NCBI GenBank assembly: GCA_002702655.1
Contig: PABB01000008.1
Location: forward strand, 62,001 to 126,000
Direction of reading: 5' to 3'
Length of the DNA: 64,000 bases
From: Planctomycetaceae bacterium
Lineage (GTDB): Bacteria; Planctomycetota; Planctomycetia; Pirellulales; Lacipirellulaceae
This document shows positions 17,965 to 28,074 of the stretch, in pieces (within the stretch, counting starts at the first letter, position 1; every line of letters begins with the position of its first letter). A program made the translations under genes and the position numbers. The notes below the pieces were generated by a model. That model had not been told where the DNA came from. It did no database searches and was given only the letters and a program-made list of their open reading frames with translations.

Positions 17965-18728
17965 GTCCGTCCTGCATTTCATACCTGTTGGGACTCGGCG
18001 GCCAATGGCGTGCATCGATGAGTCTGGATTCAAGCTGACGGGGGATCGACAAATGGTCGGAAGTGCATTGTCCGCGGCCGCAGAGCCACGGCCCTTGCGA
18101 GCAGCGTGCGAGTCACTTCGGCGGCTAAAAGGCCTGCCGAGTTGCCGTCGGTGAAATCCGCCACGGCCGGTTCGCGCACACCCGAAAGGCACACTGGTGT
18201 TTCTCGCCGACGAATCCTCACGCACCGATGCCGTGCCTGATCCAGGTCGACATCACGGACAAACACAGATTCTCGAAACCGGTGGGGCTGACAGGGCGGC
18301 CTTAGCGGGAGCATGTGCTTTGGTAAAGGCGACGAGAGTTCCGGACTCCTCCGCGCGAGGGGGCCTTACGCGGGAGCTGGGGACTTCGCCGTCTGTCAAG
18401 TCACGCTTGATCAGCGCATGCCACGCATTGGCATCCTCGTCGACAACGTAGACCATGAAGTTCTCTGCCCGCCGTTAGGATTAGAAGTCCTGCCGAAAGT
18501 ATGGCCGCCTGCCAGTTCAAACTCCGCCAGTCCGTCCTCCCGCCAGTCGATTGTCCCAACGAGGCGCTTGTCAAACGGCAGTGATTTCACGAAATCACCG
18601 GAGGGGATGAAGACCTTCAAATCCAGTGCGCGTAGAGTCGACGCTTATTTGCGGTCTCGTGGCATCGTCGATCGAGCGTCCGGTTGTTGACACGCGACGG
18701 GCGTGGCGTGCCTTGCCCCTGGTTCCTG
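17965..18728. other. Long gap with gene remnant
   Basis: 764 bases downstream of the Bat-type operon. It holds no intact gene. A frameshifted coding remnant on the minus strand is listed separately; the rest shows nothing I can support. Confidence 0.4.
18253..18640 (-). pseudogene. Frameshifted remnant of an unknown gene
   Basis: On the minus strand one frame from 18620 reads protein-like (KVFIPSGDFVKSLPF, then GTIDWREDGLAEFELAGGH) and then turns to Ser/Thr/Arg noise. Exactly where it fails, near 18470, an adjacent frame becomes protein-like (AENFMVYVVDEDANAW, then HALIKRDLTDGEVPS). A single-base shift would join them into one small domain. No ATG is found upstream of the first part before a stop. 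I do not recognise the family. It could instead be a sequencing indel in a real small gene. Confidence 0.4.
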
Positions 18729-19757
18729 CTATTGGGCGACTTTCTCTGTCCCGCTCCCGGCGGTAGACTCGCCGTCCTGGACGTCTTGATAAATCCGCGC
18801 AAGCTGCACGAGGATCGACTCGAGCTCTCGGAAATACGTCTGCTCCTCCAGATCCGCCTTTCGATCGCGAAGCGCCGCGAGTTCGAGTTCGAGCGCGTCA
18901 CGGCGCTGGCGCGCTGCGGCAGACATGCGCGACTCGCGATCGCTGGCGATCAAATGCACTTGGTGAGCCCGAGCGCCGTCCAACTCGGCGCCTTCTTTCG
19001 CTTGCTGCGTCGCCCGCAGGCCCCGAAACCAGTTGGCCGGCGTACCCAACCCGTCGCCATTGTCGTCGATCAGAGCGTGTTCCGTCGCCAGTCTGGCCTC
19101 CCCGTCGTAAAACTCCGCCACCCGACCGCAGGCTGTCAGATAGGCTTCCAGCAGAGACACTTGATCGTCCTTGTCCAAATCGGCGCTTGAATCCGCGAAG
19201 GCGTCGACCAAATACTGTCCAAAACGAGCGAAATTCAGCTCGTAGCCGCTCTTCGCGGCGGTTATGACGATCCGGTCCTCGCCCGACAAAGCGTTGATAA
19301 ACGGCGCGCTGGACGATGCGCAATTGATTAGGACCATCCGCGACGAGATCGGGTCGAGCCAGCCGCCGAGCTCTTCGGCCGTAAAGTCGGCGCCGCGCAG
19401 ATTGAACTTGGCAGCGTGGCCGTCAAAGGTGCCGTGCCCCAGAAGCACCAGCCAGAATATGTCGCATGGGGCGTCTGCTTGCTGGCGGAGAGCGGCAGCC
19501 ACCAACTCGCGATCGTTCGAGCCGTCTGCCGATTCTCCGAGGACGGAGATGTCGGCCTGCGCCAGCTTGGCGATGCGGCGCCACTGATCAGCCCAATCCT
19601 GAAACAACTCGCCATACTCAGCCTCGCCAGCCGCTCCGATCACGACGAGGATCGAGTGCTTTGTCGGGGCCGGCCGATCGCCGCGCGCAACCGACGGAAC
19701 CGTGATCATCAGGAGCGACGCCAGCAATGGTCGAAGTGCGCGTTGCATGTCAGGCAA
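18729..19757 (-). CDS. Exported caspase-like (C13/C14-fold) protein
   Basis: A 342-residue protein, last gene of the Bat-type operon and overlapping the preceding gene by 8 bases. It has a signal peptide (residues 1-26, ending VARG), then a caspase/legumain-like hydrolase core: strand HSILVVIGAAG, H108 in WLVLLGHGTFDG and C146 in MVLINCASSSAPF. The order His-Gly then Cys after beta strands is that of clan CD peptidases. Two acidic loops, DLDKDDQVSLLEAY and DDNGDGLGTP, look like Ca2+ sites within the C-terminal half of the domain. The last 70 residues form an Arg/Glu-rich coiled coil. Expected in the periplasm. Whether it is an active protease is unknown, but both catalytic residues are present. 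Confidence 0.72.
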   Translation of the reverse strand: MPDMQRALRPLLASLLMITVPSVARGDRPAPTKHSILVVIGAAGEAEYGELFQDWADQWRRIAKLAQADISVLGESADGSNDRELVAAALRQQADAPCDIFWLVLLGHGTFDGHAAKFNLRGADFTAEELGGWLDPISSRMVLINCASSSAPFINALSGEDRIVITAAKSGYELNFARFGQYLVDAFADSSADLDKDDQVSLLEAYLTACGRVAEFYDGEARLATEHALIDDNGDGLGTPANWFRGLRATQQAKEGAELDGARAHQVHLIASDRESRMSAAARQRRDALELELAALRDRKADLEEQTYFRELESILVQLARIYQDVQDGESTAGSGTEKVAQ

Positions 19758-22110
19758 GCCCCTTCCAACGCCGCAGTCCCCATTCGGCGACGAGGCAGGA
19801 CACGGCGAACAAAAACAGGGCCGGGTGATGCCAGAGCGGATCGATCGTGGTCTCGGCGACCGGCATGGGCTGGCGTTCTAGACTCTCGACGAATCGATCC
19901 AAGTCCTCGAGTTCGACCAAACTGCCGTCGGTCGCAGCAGCGAGTTCGGCGAGAAACGCGCGATTCGGCTGCAACCGCTTGAATTCATCGGCGAGCGGCT
20001 GGGCGACCCACGCGGTCTCGGTTTTACCGACCAGCGATCCGTCCGGTGCGGCGACGGTCACTTCGGCTCGGTAGGCGCCTGGTAGCCTCGAGCGATGGCC
20101 GGCGACGTAGACGCCTGGTTCGGACCCGTCAGCCTCTGCGGACAGTTCGAGACGTTTGCTATCCGGCGTCGTGACGATGACATCGACCGTTGCGTTGTCC
20201 AGGGGGAGATACTCGGCGTCGTGCACGCGGATTCTCAAATTCGTGGCAGCAGGCGATTCGCGCGACTCTGTTGAATCCACTCCCTCGGCCTCGACTTCGA
20301 CGCGACGCGGCACATCCGCCACCAACCAGCGAACGGTCTGTCGCCAAGATTTCTCCAGGTCGTCGCTGTCGACGGCGGGTCGCCGCAATCCCCACCGCCA
20401 CAGATCGGCAATCAGCAACGCGGCCGTTCGACCGCGACCGAATCTTTGGGCAAGCAGGGCCGCATGCTTGACGCCGGTCGAGTCGACAACCTGCGCGAGT
20501 TCCGTGGCGCCCGGTTTCAACCGGCCGACGGCGTTGATGGTTTGGAAATCGGGGATCTGGTTCAGTCGTGCGTGCTCCTGTTCTTCGGTCTTACGCAAGC
20601 GGACCCAATCCTGCAGCCAGCCGTCGCGCGTTAGCGCTAAACGAAATCTCTCGTTTGTCAGATTGCCCTGAGCGTTTGCAGATTCGTCCATGTAGGCGGG
20701 TAACAGATCGCCAAGTGAAGTGCGGCGGTACGATCCTTGCGCAAACGCCCCGACACCCCCCATCATCAGCAGCCCGCCGCCCCTCCGAGCGACAAACCCT
20801 TCGATCAACGTCAACTGATTTTGGGTGAAGAACTCCGCTTCGATGTCGTCGAGCACGATGGCGTCGTACGAATACAACTCGTCGGCCGACTGCGGAAATC
20901 CGTCGCGAAGTTCCTCATTGTCTTTCGTGCCGAGTCGCGTGAGGACTGGTTCGTCATGCCGTTCGACGGTGTCCTGGTCATCGCGGTGAAAACCTTCGAA
21001 CAACGGGTTGCCGTCGCCGGAACGGCGGCTGCGAAACGTGAACTTCGGTTCCCGGTTGGCAATCCGGATCAGCCCGACGAGTTCCAGTTGATCGTCCTCA
21101 GCCAACGCCCGGCGGAGAAACTTAAAGTCCCAGTTCGGCCGGCCGGACACGTACAGCACCCGATACGGGCCATGTCCGTTCTCCACGACGACGCTGCGTG
21201 AATTGTTGGCCTCGGTCGCCTCCTCGTCCGGCGATACTGCCTCCCCCTCGGCCAACGACGTCGACACGCGAAAGATGTTCACGCCCGCTTGTGGCGGTCG
21301 AATCTGGAACTTTGCCACGGCAGACTCGCCCTCGGCAGGAATGGCCACGTGCTGACGTTCAATTTCGCGGGAATTCTCGTCAAGCAGCGCCACGGCGACC
21401 TGTCGGTCGTCTGCGCCGGTCGATCGAATCTCGGCGTCGATCGTGACCGGAGCCGTCTCAAAATTCGTTTGCCGCACGGAAACGGTCTCGACGCGGAGGT
21501 CCGGGGGCACGTCGTCGCTTCCGATGACAACCGGGTGGATCGGCGGCAGGTCGGACCCGTCAACCGAAATGTTCATCGCATCGGTGGCGTTGCCGTCGGT
21601 CAGCAGCAGCACTCCCCCAAGCGGCAGCCCGCGAAACCGTCGGGCAATGTCACGAATCGCAGCGACAACGCCCGACCCGTCTCCCTCAAATCTTAGCGAT
21701 GCGAAATCCTGCACGCCGTGCACATCGGCGTCGAACTCAAACCGGCGAACGTCGAAATGTTGGCCCAGCCGTGTCAACCAGGACGAATCGTCGCGCAACA
21801 ACGGCCGCAGCGTTTCGCCGCGCGCCTGGCCGCCTGGCTCGTCGCGAATCTGCATGCTTTGGCTGGCATCGACGACGACCGCAAACAGGTTCTGTCCGGG
21901 ACGAGGTCGAACGCGACTCGCCAGCGGTTCCACCAGGCACAACACCAGTGCCGCCACTCCCGCGGCTTTCAACAGCGCCGCGACGACTCTCACGCTGACG
22001 GACGACGGCGCACGCGAGTACGCCCACAGCAGCGCCGCGAGTGCGGCTGCAAATGAAAGCAGCGCCGGCAGCGCCCATTCCGGGGCGCCCCACAGACCCC
22101 ATTCGGTCAT
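19750..22110 (-). CDS. Membrane-anchored VWA / glutamine-amidotransferase-like protein
   Basis: 786 residues. Two N-terminal helices (about 10-65) resemble the BatA/B start. A von Willebrand A domain follows, with the MIDAS motif VVVDASQSM near residue 80 and the threonine-bearing LLLTDGNATDAM. A middle beta-rich region precedes a class I glutamine-amidotransferase-like flavodoxin fold (AIVLDDIEAEFFTQNQL, RRGGGLLMMGGVGAFAQGSY), in which I see no catalytic cysteine. A C-terminal helix (FLFAVSCLVAEWGLRR) anchors the end. This domain set is common in Bat-type loci of planctomycetes and verrucomicrobia. It overlaps both neighbours by 4-8 bases, so it is translationally coupled. Likely a periplasm-facing scaffold; the function is unknown. 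Confidence 0.85.
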   Translation of the reverse strand: MTEWGLWGAPEWALPALLSFAAALAALLWAYSRAPSSVSVRVVAALLKAAGVAALVLCLVEPLASRVRPRPGQNLFAVVVDASQSMQIRDEPGGQARGETLRPLLRDDSSWLTRLGQHFDVRRFEFDADVHGVQDFASLRFEGDGSGVVAAIRDIARRFRGLPLGGVLLLTDGNATDAMNISVDGSDLPPIHPVVIGSDDVPPDLRVETVSVRQTNFETAPVTIDAEIRSTGADDRQVAVALLDENSREIERQHVAIPAEGESAVAKFQIRPPQAGVNIFRVSTSLAEGEAVSPDEEATEANNSRSVVVENGHGPYRVLYVSGRPNWDFKFLRRALAEDDQLELVGLIRIANREPKFTFRSRRSGDGNPLFEGFHRDDQDTVERHDEPVLTRLGTKDNEELRDGFPQSADELYSYDAIVLDDIEAEFFTQNQLTLIEGFVARRGGGLLMMGGVGAFAQGSYRRTSLGDLLPAYMDESANAQGNLTNERFRLALTRDGWLQDWVRLRKTEEQEHARLNQIPDFQTINAVGRLKPGATELAQVVDSTGVKHAALLAQRFGRGRTAALLIADLWRWGLRRPAVDSDDLEKSWRQTVRWLVADVPRRVEVEAEGVDSTESRESPAATNLRIRVHDAEYLPLDNATVDVIVTTPDSKRLELSAEADGSEPGVYVAGHRSRLPGAYRAEVTVAAPDGSLVGKTETAWVAQPLADEFKRLQPNRAFLAELAAATDGSLVELEDLDRFVESLERQPMPVAETTIDPLWHHPALFLFAVSCLVAEWGLRRWKGLA

Positions 22111-25100
22111 TTGCCGCTCCCCAATCGCTCATAGTACTCGCGAACCCGATCGATGTAGTCGGCGGGTATGGGGTCGCGGTCGATTGGCACGAGCGCGTCC
22201 GGGGACTCGTGGCGGCGGATTTCGTCGCGAATTCGAGTACGCACCTCGGCGAGCGGTTCGGCCACCGAGTCGATGAGTCGCTCCCAATCGGGGTCTTGCG
22301 AGCGCCGTTTGTAGTCGGCTCGCGCCGCTTCAGCGCGGTCGCGGATGCGCGCGACATCGGCGCGCAGCTCGGGATCCTCCAGCAGGTCCTCGACGTTACG
22401 CAGTCGATCATCCCACTCGCGGAAGTCGTCGCCCGTGATCGGCCCGGCGGGCGCGGCGGGACCTTCGCGCCACTGGTCGAACCAGGCGCCCATGTCAGGA
22501 CCAGCACCGCCGCGATCGCCGGCCGGATCCCCGCTGCCGGGCGGCCTGCCGCCCGGTTGCTGGGCGCCGCTGGCCCGCGGCGGCGGCTGCCCGTCGGCTG
22601 CGGCGCTGACCTCGCCCCCCTGCGGCTGGTCCGCGGTCTGCTGTTCGCCCGCTTGGCCGTTTGAGTTCCGGCTGCCGGAGGGCGGCTGGTTTTGCCGCGC
22701 TTGCTCGTCGCCTGCGCCGCCCTGCGGTTGTTGCTCGCGAGGCGGGCTGTTTCCAGCACCGCCGGGTTGTGTGCCTTCCCGCTGGCGCTGGCCCGCATCG
22801 CGGGACGTCGCTTCCTGCGACGCGTTCGATTGCCGCGGCTCGCGGCCGTCGTTCGCAGCAGGCCGGCCAGACTGTTGCTCCGCGGCATTCTCGCCGAGGG
22901 CTTGCTCGATCTCGCGGTCCAATTGTTCCTGCAGCTGTTGAAGCTCTTGTTCGGCGCGCCGCAGCGCCTCGGTCTCGTCGCCGAGCACGCTCTGGGCGGC
23001 GCCGTCGACCCCCTCGCGCAGGCTCCGAATGCCTCGATTCGCAGCCCGCATCATTTCTGTTGCGCCGTCTTCCATCCCGACTTCCAGCATTTGCTCGCTC
23101 ACGTCCAGCGCGTCGGCCACGCGATCGTTCGTCGCCTTGCGGACCGTGTCGTACAGCTGCCGGGCGAGCAACGGTTCAGGCTCTTCGGCCTCTTGGACCG
23201 TTTCCTGGAGCCGCTCAATCAAGTCCTCAAAGGCGCGTTGCTGCTCGGCAAGTCCCTGCAGGAGTTCCTCGCGTGTCGAGTCATCTCGCAGCGAGCGACT
23301 GCGCTGCTCTCGTTGCTCGGCAAGCGTTTCCGCGAGCTGCTGCTGCCGCTCGTCGAGTTGCCGCGCCGAACTGCGTAATTCTCTTAGTTCCTCGCTGAAT
23401 CGATCGGCCGTGCGCCGCCGAAATTCGTCGCTTAACTCGTTGAGTTCCCGCTCGGCTCGCGTTCCCTCGCTGACAGCCTCAGAAAGTTGCCCCCGCTCGA
23501 GCGCTTCGGCGGCCTGCTGAACGCGGTCGCGCGTCTCGGCAAGTTGCTGCTGGGCGTCCGCGGTGTCTTGGGCGTTGGCAGAGCTTGCCATTTCGTTCTG
23601 CAGCTGATCTGCATCTCGCAGGATCTCTTGCTGCTGCTCGCGCAATCGTTTGAGTTCTCGCTCGAGTTGCTGCCGTTGCCGCTCCGTGTCAGCCGCTTGC
23701 AGCTCGGACTGCAGTTGTCGCAGCCGCTCGTTGAGATCCTGCTGGCGTCGCGCCAGCTCGCGCAATCGGTCCAGCACCTGGCGAGCCTCCTCTGTGCCGC
23801 CTTGGGCTTGCAGTCGTTGATCTTGCGCTCGACTCTGTGTCTCGTAGCGATTCTCTTCGGACGAGAGCTCAAGCTGATTGAGCTGTTGCTGCGAGCGGCT
23901 GCTTGCGCCCGATGCGCTGCCCGATTGGGCGCCTTGCTGTTGCGGATTCCCCTGAATCACGCTGAATTCGCGAGCGCGGAGCTTCAGCAGCGCCTGGTAG
24001 GCCGCCTGCTCAGCGGCCATGGCGGGACGCAACCCGGCGACGCCGGCCGCTTCGGACGATTCGTCCAGCCGTTGCGCCGCGGTTTCCATCGACTCGCGGA
24101 CTTCCGCGACGTAGGCAAGCGATTCCTCGTCCGTCGTTTCGCCGGCCACTTCGTCCAATTGAGTCAAGGCTTGCTGCTGCGACTCGACCAGCACGCCCGC
24201 GTCGTCGGCGAAGCGCGGAGACGGCGAACCGTCGCGCTCCCGGCGGACGAGCGCCCAGGTCGCGTTGATGATTTGCTTCTGTAGCTCCGCCAGCTCAGCC
24301 GCCTGTTGGGCCGCGCCATGGCCTTGCTGCTGTTGCTGCTGCGCTTCCTGCATTTGCTGTTGGGTGGGCTGCTCTCCCTGTCGGAAAATCTCTTCGAAGT
24401 GACGCACCTCGGCGAAGTACATGTCGCTCATCGTCTGCCGGGTTTGCCCGTCGGGGCCAACGTCCTCCGCCCAGAGGTAATAGGCAAGCAACTGGTCGGG
24501 CTTCGCGTCCAGCGCTTCGAGGTCAACGAGGTGCGACAGTTCCGCACGCTTCCTGACGCTGTGTTCGAGATTGTCGTCGTCGGAGGGGTCGCCCAGCACA
24601 ACGTCATGGGTCGCTCCGCCGGGCGTCGTGTAGTTGATTCCGTACCGCAACAGTCCAAAGTCGTCGGAGACTTCGCCGGCGACGTCCAGTTCCTCGATCG
24701 GCGAGACCCGGACGTCCCGCGCCGGCCGGGCCAGGGTGATCTTCGGCGGGCGATTCGGCACGACGTTCACGACGAATTCCGGCGGCGTCTTGTTGCCGCG
24801 CCCTTGATCGTCGGTCAGATGCAGTGTGAATCGTTGCGATTCCTTGAGCGTCAACGCGACTGTGTAGACCGGCGCGGCATCGTCGGCGCGGACCAGCGGC
24901 GTCCGTCGGTCTTCGCGATCGACGAACACCGCCTCGGAGACGTCCTTGTTCAGGCGGCAGCGGAAAACAAGCTCTGTCCCTTCGACGGCGGTCACGTGGC
25001 GCACGTCTTCGATCTGTTTGGGCGGAAGCGACGTGTAATCCGGAAACACGAGTTCGGCGTCGGCGCGCTCCAGCGCCGGGTAGTCGAAAACGACAATCCG

Positions 25101-25931
25101 ATACTGCCGAGTCCGTCGACCGTCGAACTCGACGGCATACAGCAAATCTTCGCTGACTGACGCCAAGCGGCCGACGAACTTGGGATCATCGAAGCTTTGC
25201 ATCATTGGCAGGTTGGAGACGCGCTGCTCTTGAACCTTATCGGTCGACTCACGGGCAGGCTCCACGACCAGCGTCGCCTCGATCGGAAGGGCGCGGCCGA
25301 ATTCCGCGGTGACGAGCAGCGTCGTGCCGCGCTCGATTTCCGTATCGCCTGGCTCGACTTGCACTGTCGGGTCAACCGGCCGAACCGACTGCTTATCCTC
25401 CGCGGCGGAACCAGCAGATCGAGCTAGCGCGTTGCCGCGCTGCACGAGCAGCGTGCAAGCCGCCACGAGCAGCGCAAGGGCGGACAACTGCGCCAACTGC
25501 GCCAGGCTCAGCCAGGGCGTGGAGACGTCGCGTTCCCAACGGTGCTTGTGCCCGTGACGCACCGCCTCCCTAACAACCGCCGACTGCAGGTAGCCCAGTC
25601 TTTGGGCGCCCGGAGCAGGGGCTTGCTGCAAGGCGGCCAGCAGGGCTGCTCCCAAATCCGGGTGCCTGGATTCGATTCGACGGGCCACCCAGTCGGGGTC
25701 ATACGTACGCCGGGCGGCTAGCAGATGGCACACGATCGCCGTCAGCGCCGCGCCGGCGGCAATCGCCAGACCGAGTTGGGTGCCGGAGAATTGCAGCCGC
25801 TCAGCATTCCGCCACAACGCAGCCGCAATCGCAGCCCAGGCGAACCAGCACGCCGCCAGCGACCATCGCGAACGCAACTTGCGCATCCGCGAACCGACCA
25901 TGCGGAGCATTCGGTGAAGTTCGGACACCAT
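22107..25931 (-). CDS. DUF4175-type membrane protein with very long Q-rich coiled coil
   Basis: 1274 residues. Two or three N-terminal helices (about 20-65 and 145-165) are followed by a beta-rich exported region with Ig-like strands (VQVEPGDTEIERGTTLLV, FVVNVVPNRPPKITLA). From about residue 525 on there is an extended Gln/Glu/Arg-rich coiled coil of over 450 residues, then a low-complexity Gly/Pro/Gln stretch and a charged C-terminal domain ending ADYIDRVREYYERLGSGK. The family is found in Bat-like operons. The start overlaps nothing, lying 28 bases after the BatA-type gene; the end overlaps the VWA gene by 4 bases. I infer a large periplasmic scaffold or tether; there is no catalytic motif. 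Confidence 0.8.
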   Translation of the reverse strand: MVSELHRMLRMVGSRMRKLRSRWSLAACWFAWAAIAAALWRNAERLQFSGTQLGLAIAAGAALTAIVCHLLAARRTYDPDWVARRIESRHPDLGAALLAALQQAPAPGAQRLGYLQSAVVREAVRHGHKHRWERDVSTPWLSLAQLAQLSALALLVAACTLLVQRGNALARSAGSAAEDKQSVRPVDPTVQVEPGDTEIERGTTLLVTAEFGRALPIEATLVVEPARESTDKVQEQRVSNLPMMQSFDDPKFVGRLASVSEDLLYAVEFDGRRTRQYRIVVFDYPALERADAELVFPDYTSLPPKQIEDVRHVTAVEGTELVFRCRLNKDVSEAVFVDREDRRTPLVRADDAAPVYTVALTLKESQRFTLHLTDDQGRGNKTPPEFVVNVVPNRPPKITLARPARDVRVSPIEELDVAGEVSDDFGLLRYGINYTTPGGATHDVVLGDPSDDDNLEHSVRKRAELSHLVDLEALDAKPDQLLAYYLWAEDVGPDGQTRQTMSDMYFAEVRHFEEIFRQGEQPTQQQMQEAQQQQQQGHGAAQQAAELAELQKQIINATWALVRRERDGSPSPRFADDAGVLVESQQQALTQLDEVAGETTDEESLAYVAEVRESMETAAQRLDESSEAAGVAGLRPAMAAEQAAYQALLKLRAREFSVIQGNPQQQGAQSGSASGASSRSQQQLNQLELSSEENRYETQSRAQDQRLQAQGGTEEARQVLDRLRELARRQQDLNERLRQLQSELQAADTERQRQQLERELKRLREQQQEILRDADQLQNEMASSANAQDTADAQQQLAETRDRVQQAAEALERGQLSEAVSEGTRAERELNELSDEFRRRTADRFSEELRELRSSARQLDERQQQLAETLAEQREQRSRSLRDDSTREELLQGLAEQQRAFEDLIERLQETVQEAEEPEPLLARQLYDTVRKATNDRVADALDVSEQMLEVGMEDGATEMMRAANRGIRSLREGVDGAAQSVLGDETEALRRAEQELQQLQEQLDREIEQALGENAAEQQSGRPAANDGREPRQSNASQEATSRDAGQRQREGTQPGGAGNSPPREQQPQGGAGDEQARQNQPPSGSRNSNGQAGEQQTADQPQGGEVSAAADGQPPPRASGAQQPGGRPPGSGDPAGDRGGAGPDMGAWFDQWREGPAAPAGPITGDDFREWDDRLRNVEDLLEDPELRADVARIRDRAEAARADYKRRSQDPDWERLIDSVAEPLAEVRTRIRDEIRRHESPDALVPIDRDPIPADYIDRVREYYERLGSGK

Positions 25932-25959
25932 GGGTTATTCCCAATGTCGTGGGCATTTC

Positions 25960-28074
25960 CTAAGCGTGCGCCGGCGCCGATTCAGCCGGTCGGGAGAACC
26001 ATCCCGCCAACGCGGTTTCGATGATCAATACCGCCACGGCCGCCGCGATCAGCCACTTCCAGACCTTCTGCCGCCCTTCGAGTTCCACATCGCGCAATTG
26101 CCGCATCTTGGCCAGTTGTTCGTCCGCGTCGAACGCACCGGTCGTTTTGGCCCCGAGTTGTTCGAATGCCTCTTGGGGCAGCCGTGCGGTGTCGGATTCT
26201 GCGGGATCGAGCTGGGCGGCGAACTGCACCATCCCCTGTTGCGTTGCCACACGGTAGATGCCCGGTTGGTCGACGCCATCGATCGTCGCGGCGTCGTTAG
26301 CAAGCGTCATCTCGGCGCCGTCGGGCTTCACAACGCGTGCATCCGCAGGCAGCGTGATTCCGTTGGGCAGCGGTACCGCGCGATTGACCTGGTATGCGGC
26401 GGCAAATGCCGTGTCGCGCTGATCCGATTCGATGAGCGACGACAGCATCAACAGAAACTTCCATGACCGGGCCAGCTGACTGTCGCCGGGGTTCCAGCCT
26501 GCGGACAGCACCGTCAACTTCCCCGTTCCCAGGCGCTTCTCGAGAACTGCCGGGTCGCCCGAGTCGAACCTGGCAAGAACATTCACATCGTCCAGCGCCG
26601 TCTCGTCGATGCGGCGGTACTTCCAGAACAGGATCTGCGTGAAATTGTTGAACTGCGGTCCTGCCATGGCGGAGAACAACGGATGGTTGAATTCAATCTC
26701 CGCGAGCATGGCGTAGTCCGTAGGTTCCACATCGCTCACGTCGAGATTGGGCGCATCCAATAGCGTCGCCAACGGCCCGCTGTCATGCCGACCCGTGGCG
26801 ACGTAGAGCGCTGTTCCGCCTTGCTCCAAGTAATTGCGCAAGGTCGTCATTTGCGATGAGGAAGGCGGCGCGGCGACGACAATCAAATGCGGCTCGTCAT
26901 CGTCAATCAACGGGGCCGTGCCCGGCTGGATTTGCTGAAAGTCCACGGTGCGCGACGCGTTGCTCTCAACGGCCTGCTTCAGGTAGTACGCCATGCCTTG
27001 GGCGTCGCCCGGATCGTCGCCGCCCAGGTAGACGACGCGCACCTGCTGGGGCGCCGGCGATAAAAAGTAGACCGTGTTGTCGAACTCATGTGCGTCGCCC
27101 TCAAGCACCAACTGCGCTTCGGACAGATCGCGCGGGGGCAGCGCTACTCGCGCCACGCGTCGCTCGCCAGGCGGAGCAAAGACGTCGGTCGGACCTCCCA
27201 ACGTCTCGCCGTCCGGGCTCCGCCATTGCAGGCGGAACGTATCGGCTACGGAATCCGCCGCGTTGGTCACGCGAACCCGTACGCGGGCGTCGCGGGCCTG
27301 CTCGACCGTCTGGGCCGGCGGACGATCCGCCAACAACTCCAGACCCGCGTTCGTGGGGGCAGGCGGCGTCAGCGTAATCAACTCCAGCGTGGCGTCCTCG
27401 GGCCATTCCGCCTCCGCCAATTCGTCCAGTCGGCCGCCCGCTTGCATGTCGCTGATCAGGACGATACGTCGCGGCGCGTCCTGATCGTCGTCGGCCGCGT
27501 GTTGCGTTTCCCTCATCGCTTCCAACACTTCGCCGAGGCAGCGTCCCAAATGCGTTCCGGCCCACGTGGGCTGGAGTGTGCGGATTAATTCCGCCGCGGC
27601 GAGCCGGCGGCGACTGGTTTCAATTTCGGCCAAATCTTGGAAGCTGGCGACTGGGCGCAGCGTTTCGTCGAAGCAATAGACCGCAAATTCGTCCTGCGGA
27701 CGAAGTCCGGCGAACGTGTCGTTGGCGGCCGCCGTCGCTTGTTGCCACAGGCCAGCCCGCCGCATGCTTGCGCTCGCGTCGAGCAGCACGGCGACGCGCC
27801 GCCGCGGCAAGTCGTCGACAGACGCAATCGCGGCCTGCCGAAAGAAGGGGCGCGAAAACGCCCCCGCGAGCAACGCCAACGCCAGTGCTCGCAACAGAAG
27901 TAGCAGCAGATTGTCGAGACGACTCCGTTTGGCGAGCCGTGGCGGCGAGGGCCGCAGGAACATCAACGAACTGAACGTCATTTCCCCGCGCGGCGTCCGA
28001 CGAATCAGATGAAACGCCAACGGCAGGGAAACTGCAATCAGCCCCAGCAAGTACAGGGGAGCTAGCACGCTCAT
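25960..28074 (-). CDS. BatA-type VWA membrane protein
   Basis: 704 residues. The N-terminal BatA domain is textbook: PLYLLGLIAVSLPLAFHLIRR, then FSSLMFLRPSP and a second helix LLLLLLRALALALLAGAF. A VWA domain follows with MIDAS motif VLLDASASM (about residue 93) and IVLISDMQAGG. A GATase-like fold (HLIVVAAPPSSSQMTTL, EQGGTALYVATG) lies in the middle, and one helix (WLIAAAVAVLIIETALAGWF) close to the C-terminus. Bat proteins are periplasm-facing partners of MoxR ATPases. The start overlaps the end of the DUF58 gene by 4 bases. Confidence 0.9.
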   Translation of the reverse strand: MSVLAPLYLLGLIAVSLPLAFHLIRRTPRGEMTFSSLMFLRPSPPRLAKRSRLDNLLLLLLRALALALLAGAFSRPFFRQAAIASVDDLPRRRVAVLLDASASMRRAGLWQQATAAANDTFAGLRPQDEFAVYCFDETLRPVASFQDLAEIETSRRRLAAAELIRTLQPTWAGTHLGRCLGEVLEAMRETQHAADDDQDAPRRIVLISDMQAGGRLDELAEAEWPEDATLELITLTPPAPTNAGLELLADRPPAQTVEQARDARVRVRVTNAADSVADTFRLQWRSPDGETLGGPTDVFAPPGERRVARVALPPRDLSEAQLVLEGDAHEFDNTVYFLSPAPQQVRVVYLGGDDPGDAQGMAYYLKQAVESNASRTVDFQQIQPGTAPLIDDDEPHLIVVAAPPSSSQMTTLRNYLEQGGTALYVATGRHDSGPLATLLDAPNLDVSDVEPTDYAMLAEIEFNHPLFSAMAGPQFNNFTQILFWKYRRIDETALDDVNVLARFDSGDPAVLEKRLGTGKLTVLSAGWNPGDSQLARSWKFLLMLSSLIESDQRDTAFAAAYQVNRAVPLPNGITLPADARVVKPDGAEMTLANDAATIDGVDQPGIYRVATQQGMVQFAAQLDPAESDTARLPQEAFEQLGAKTTGAFDADEQLAKMRQLRDVELEGRQKVWKWLIAAAVAVLIIETALAGWFSRPAESAPAHA

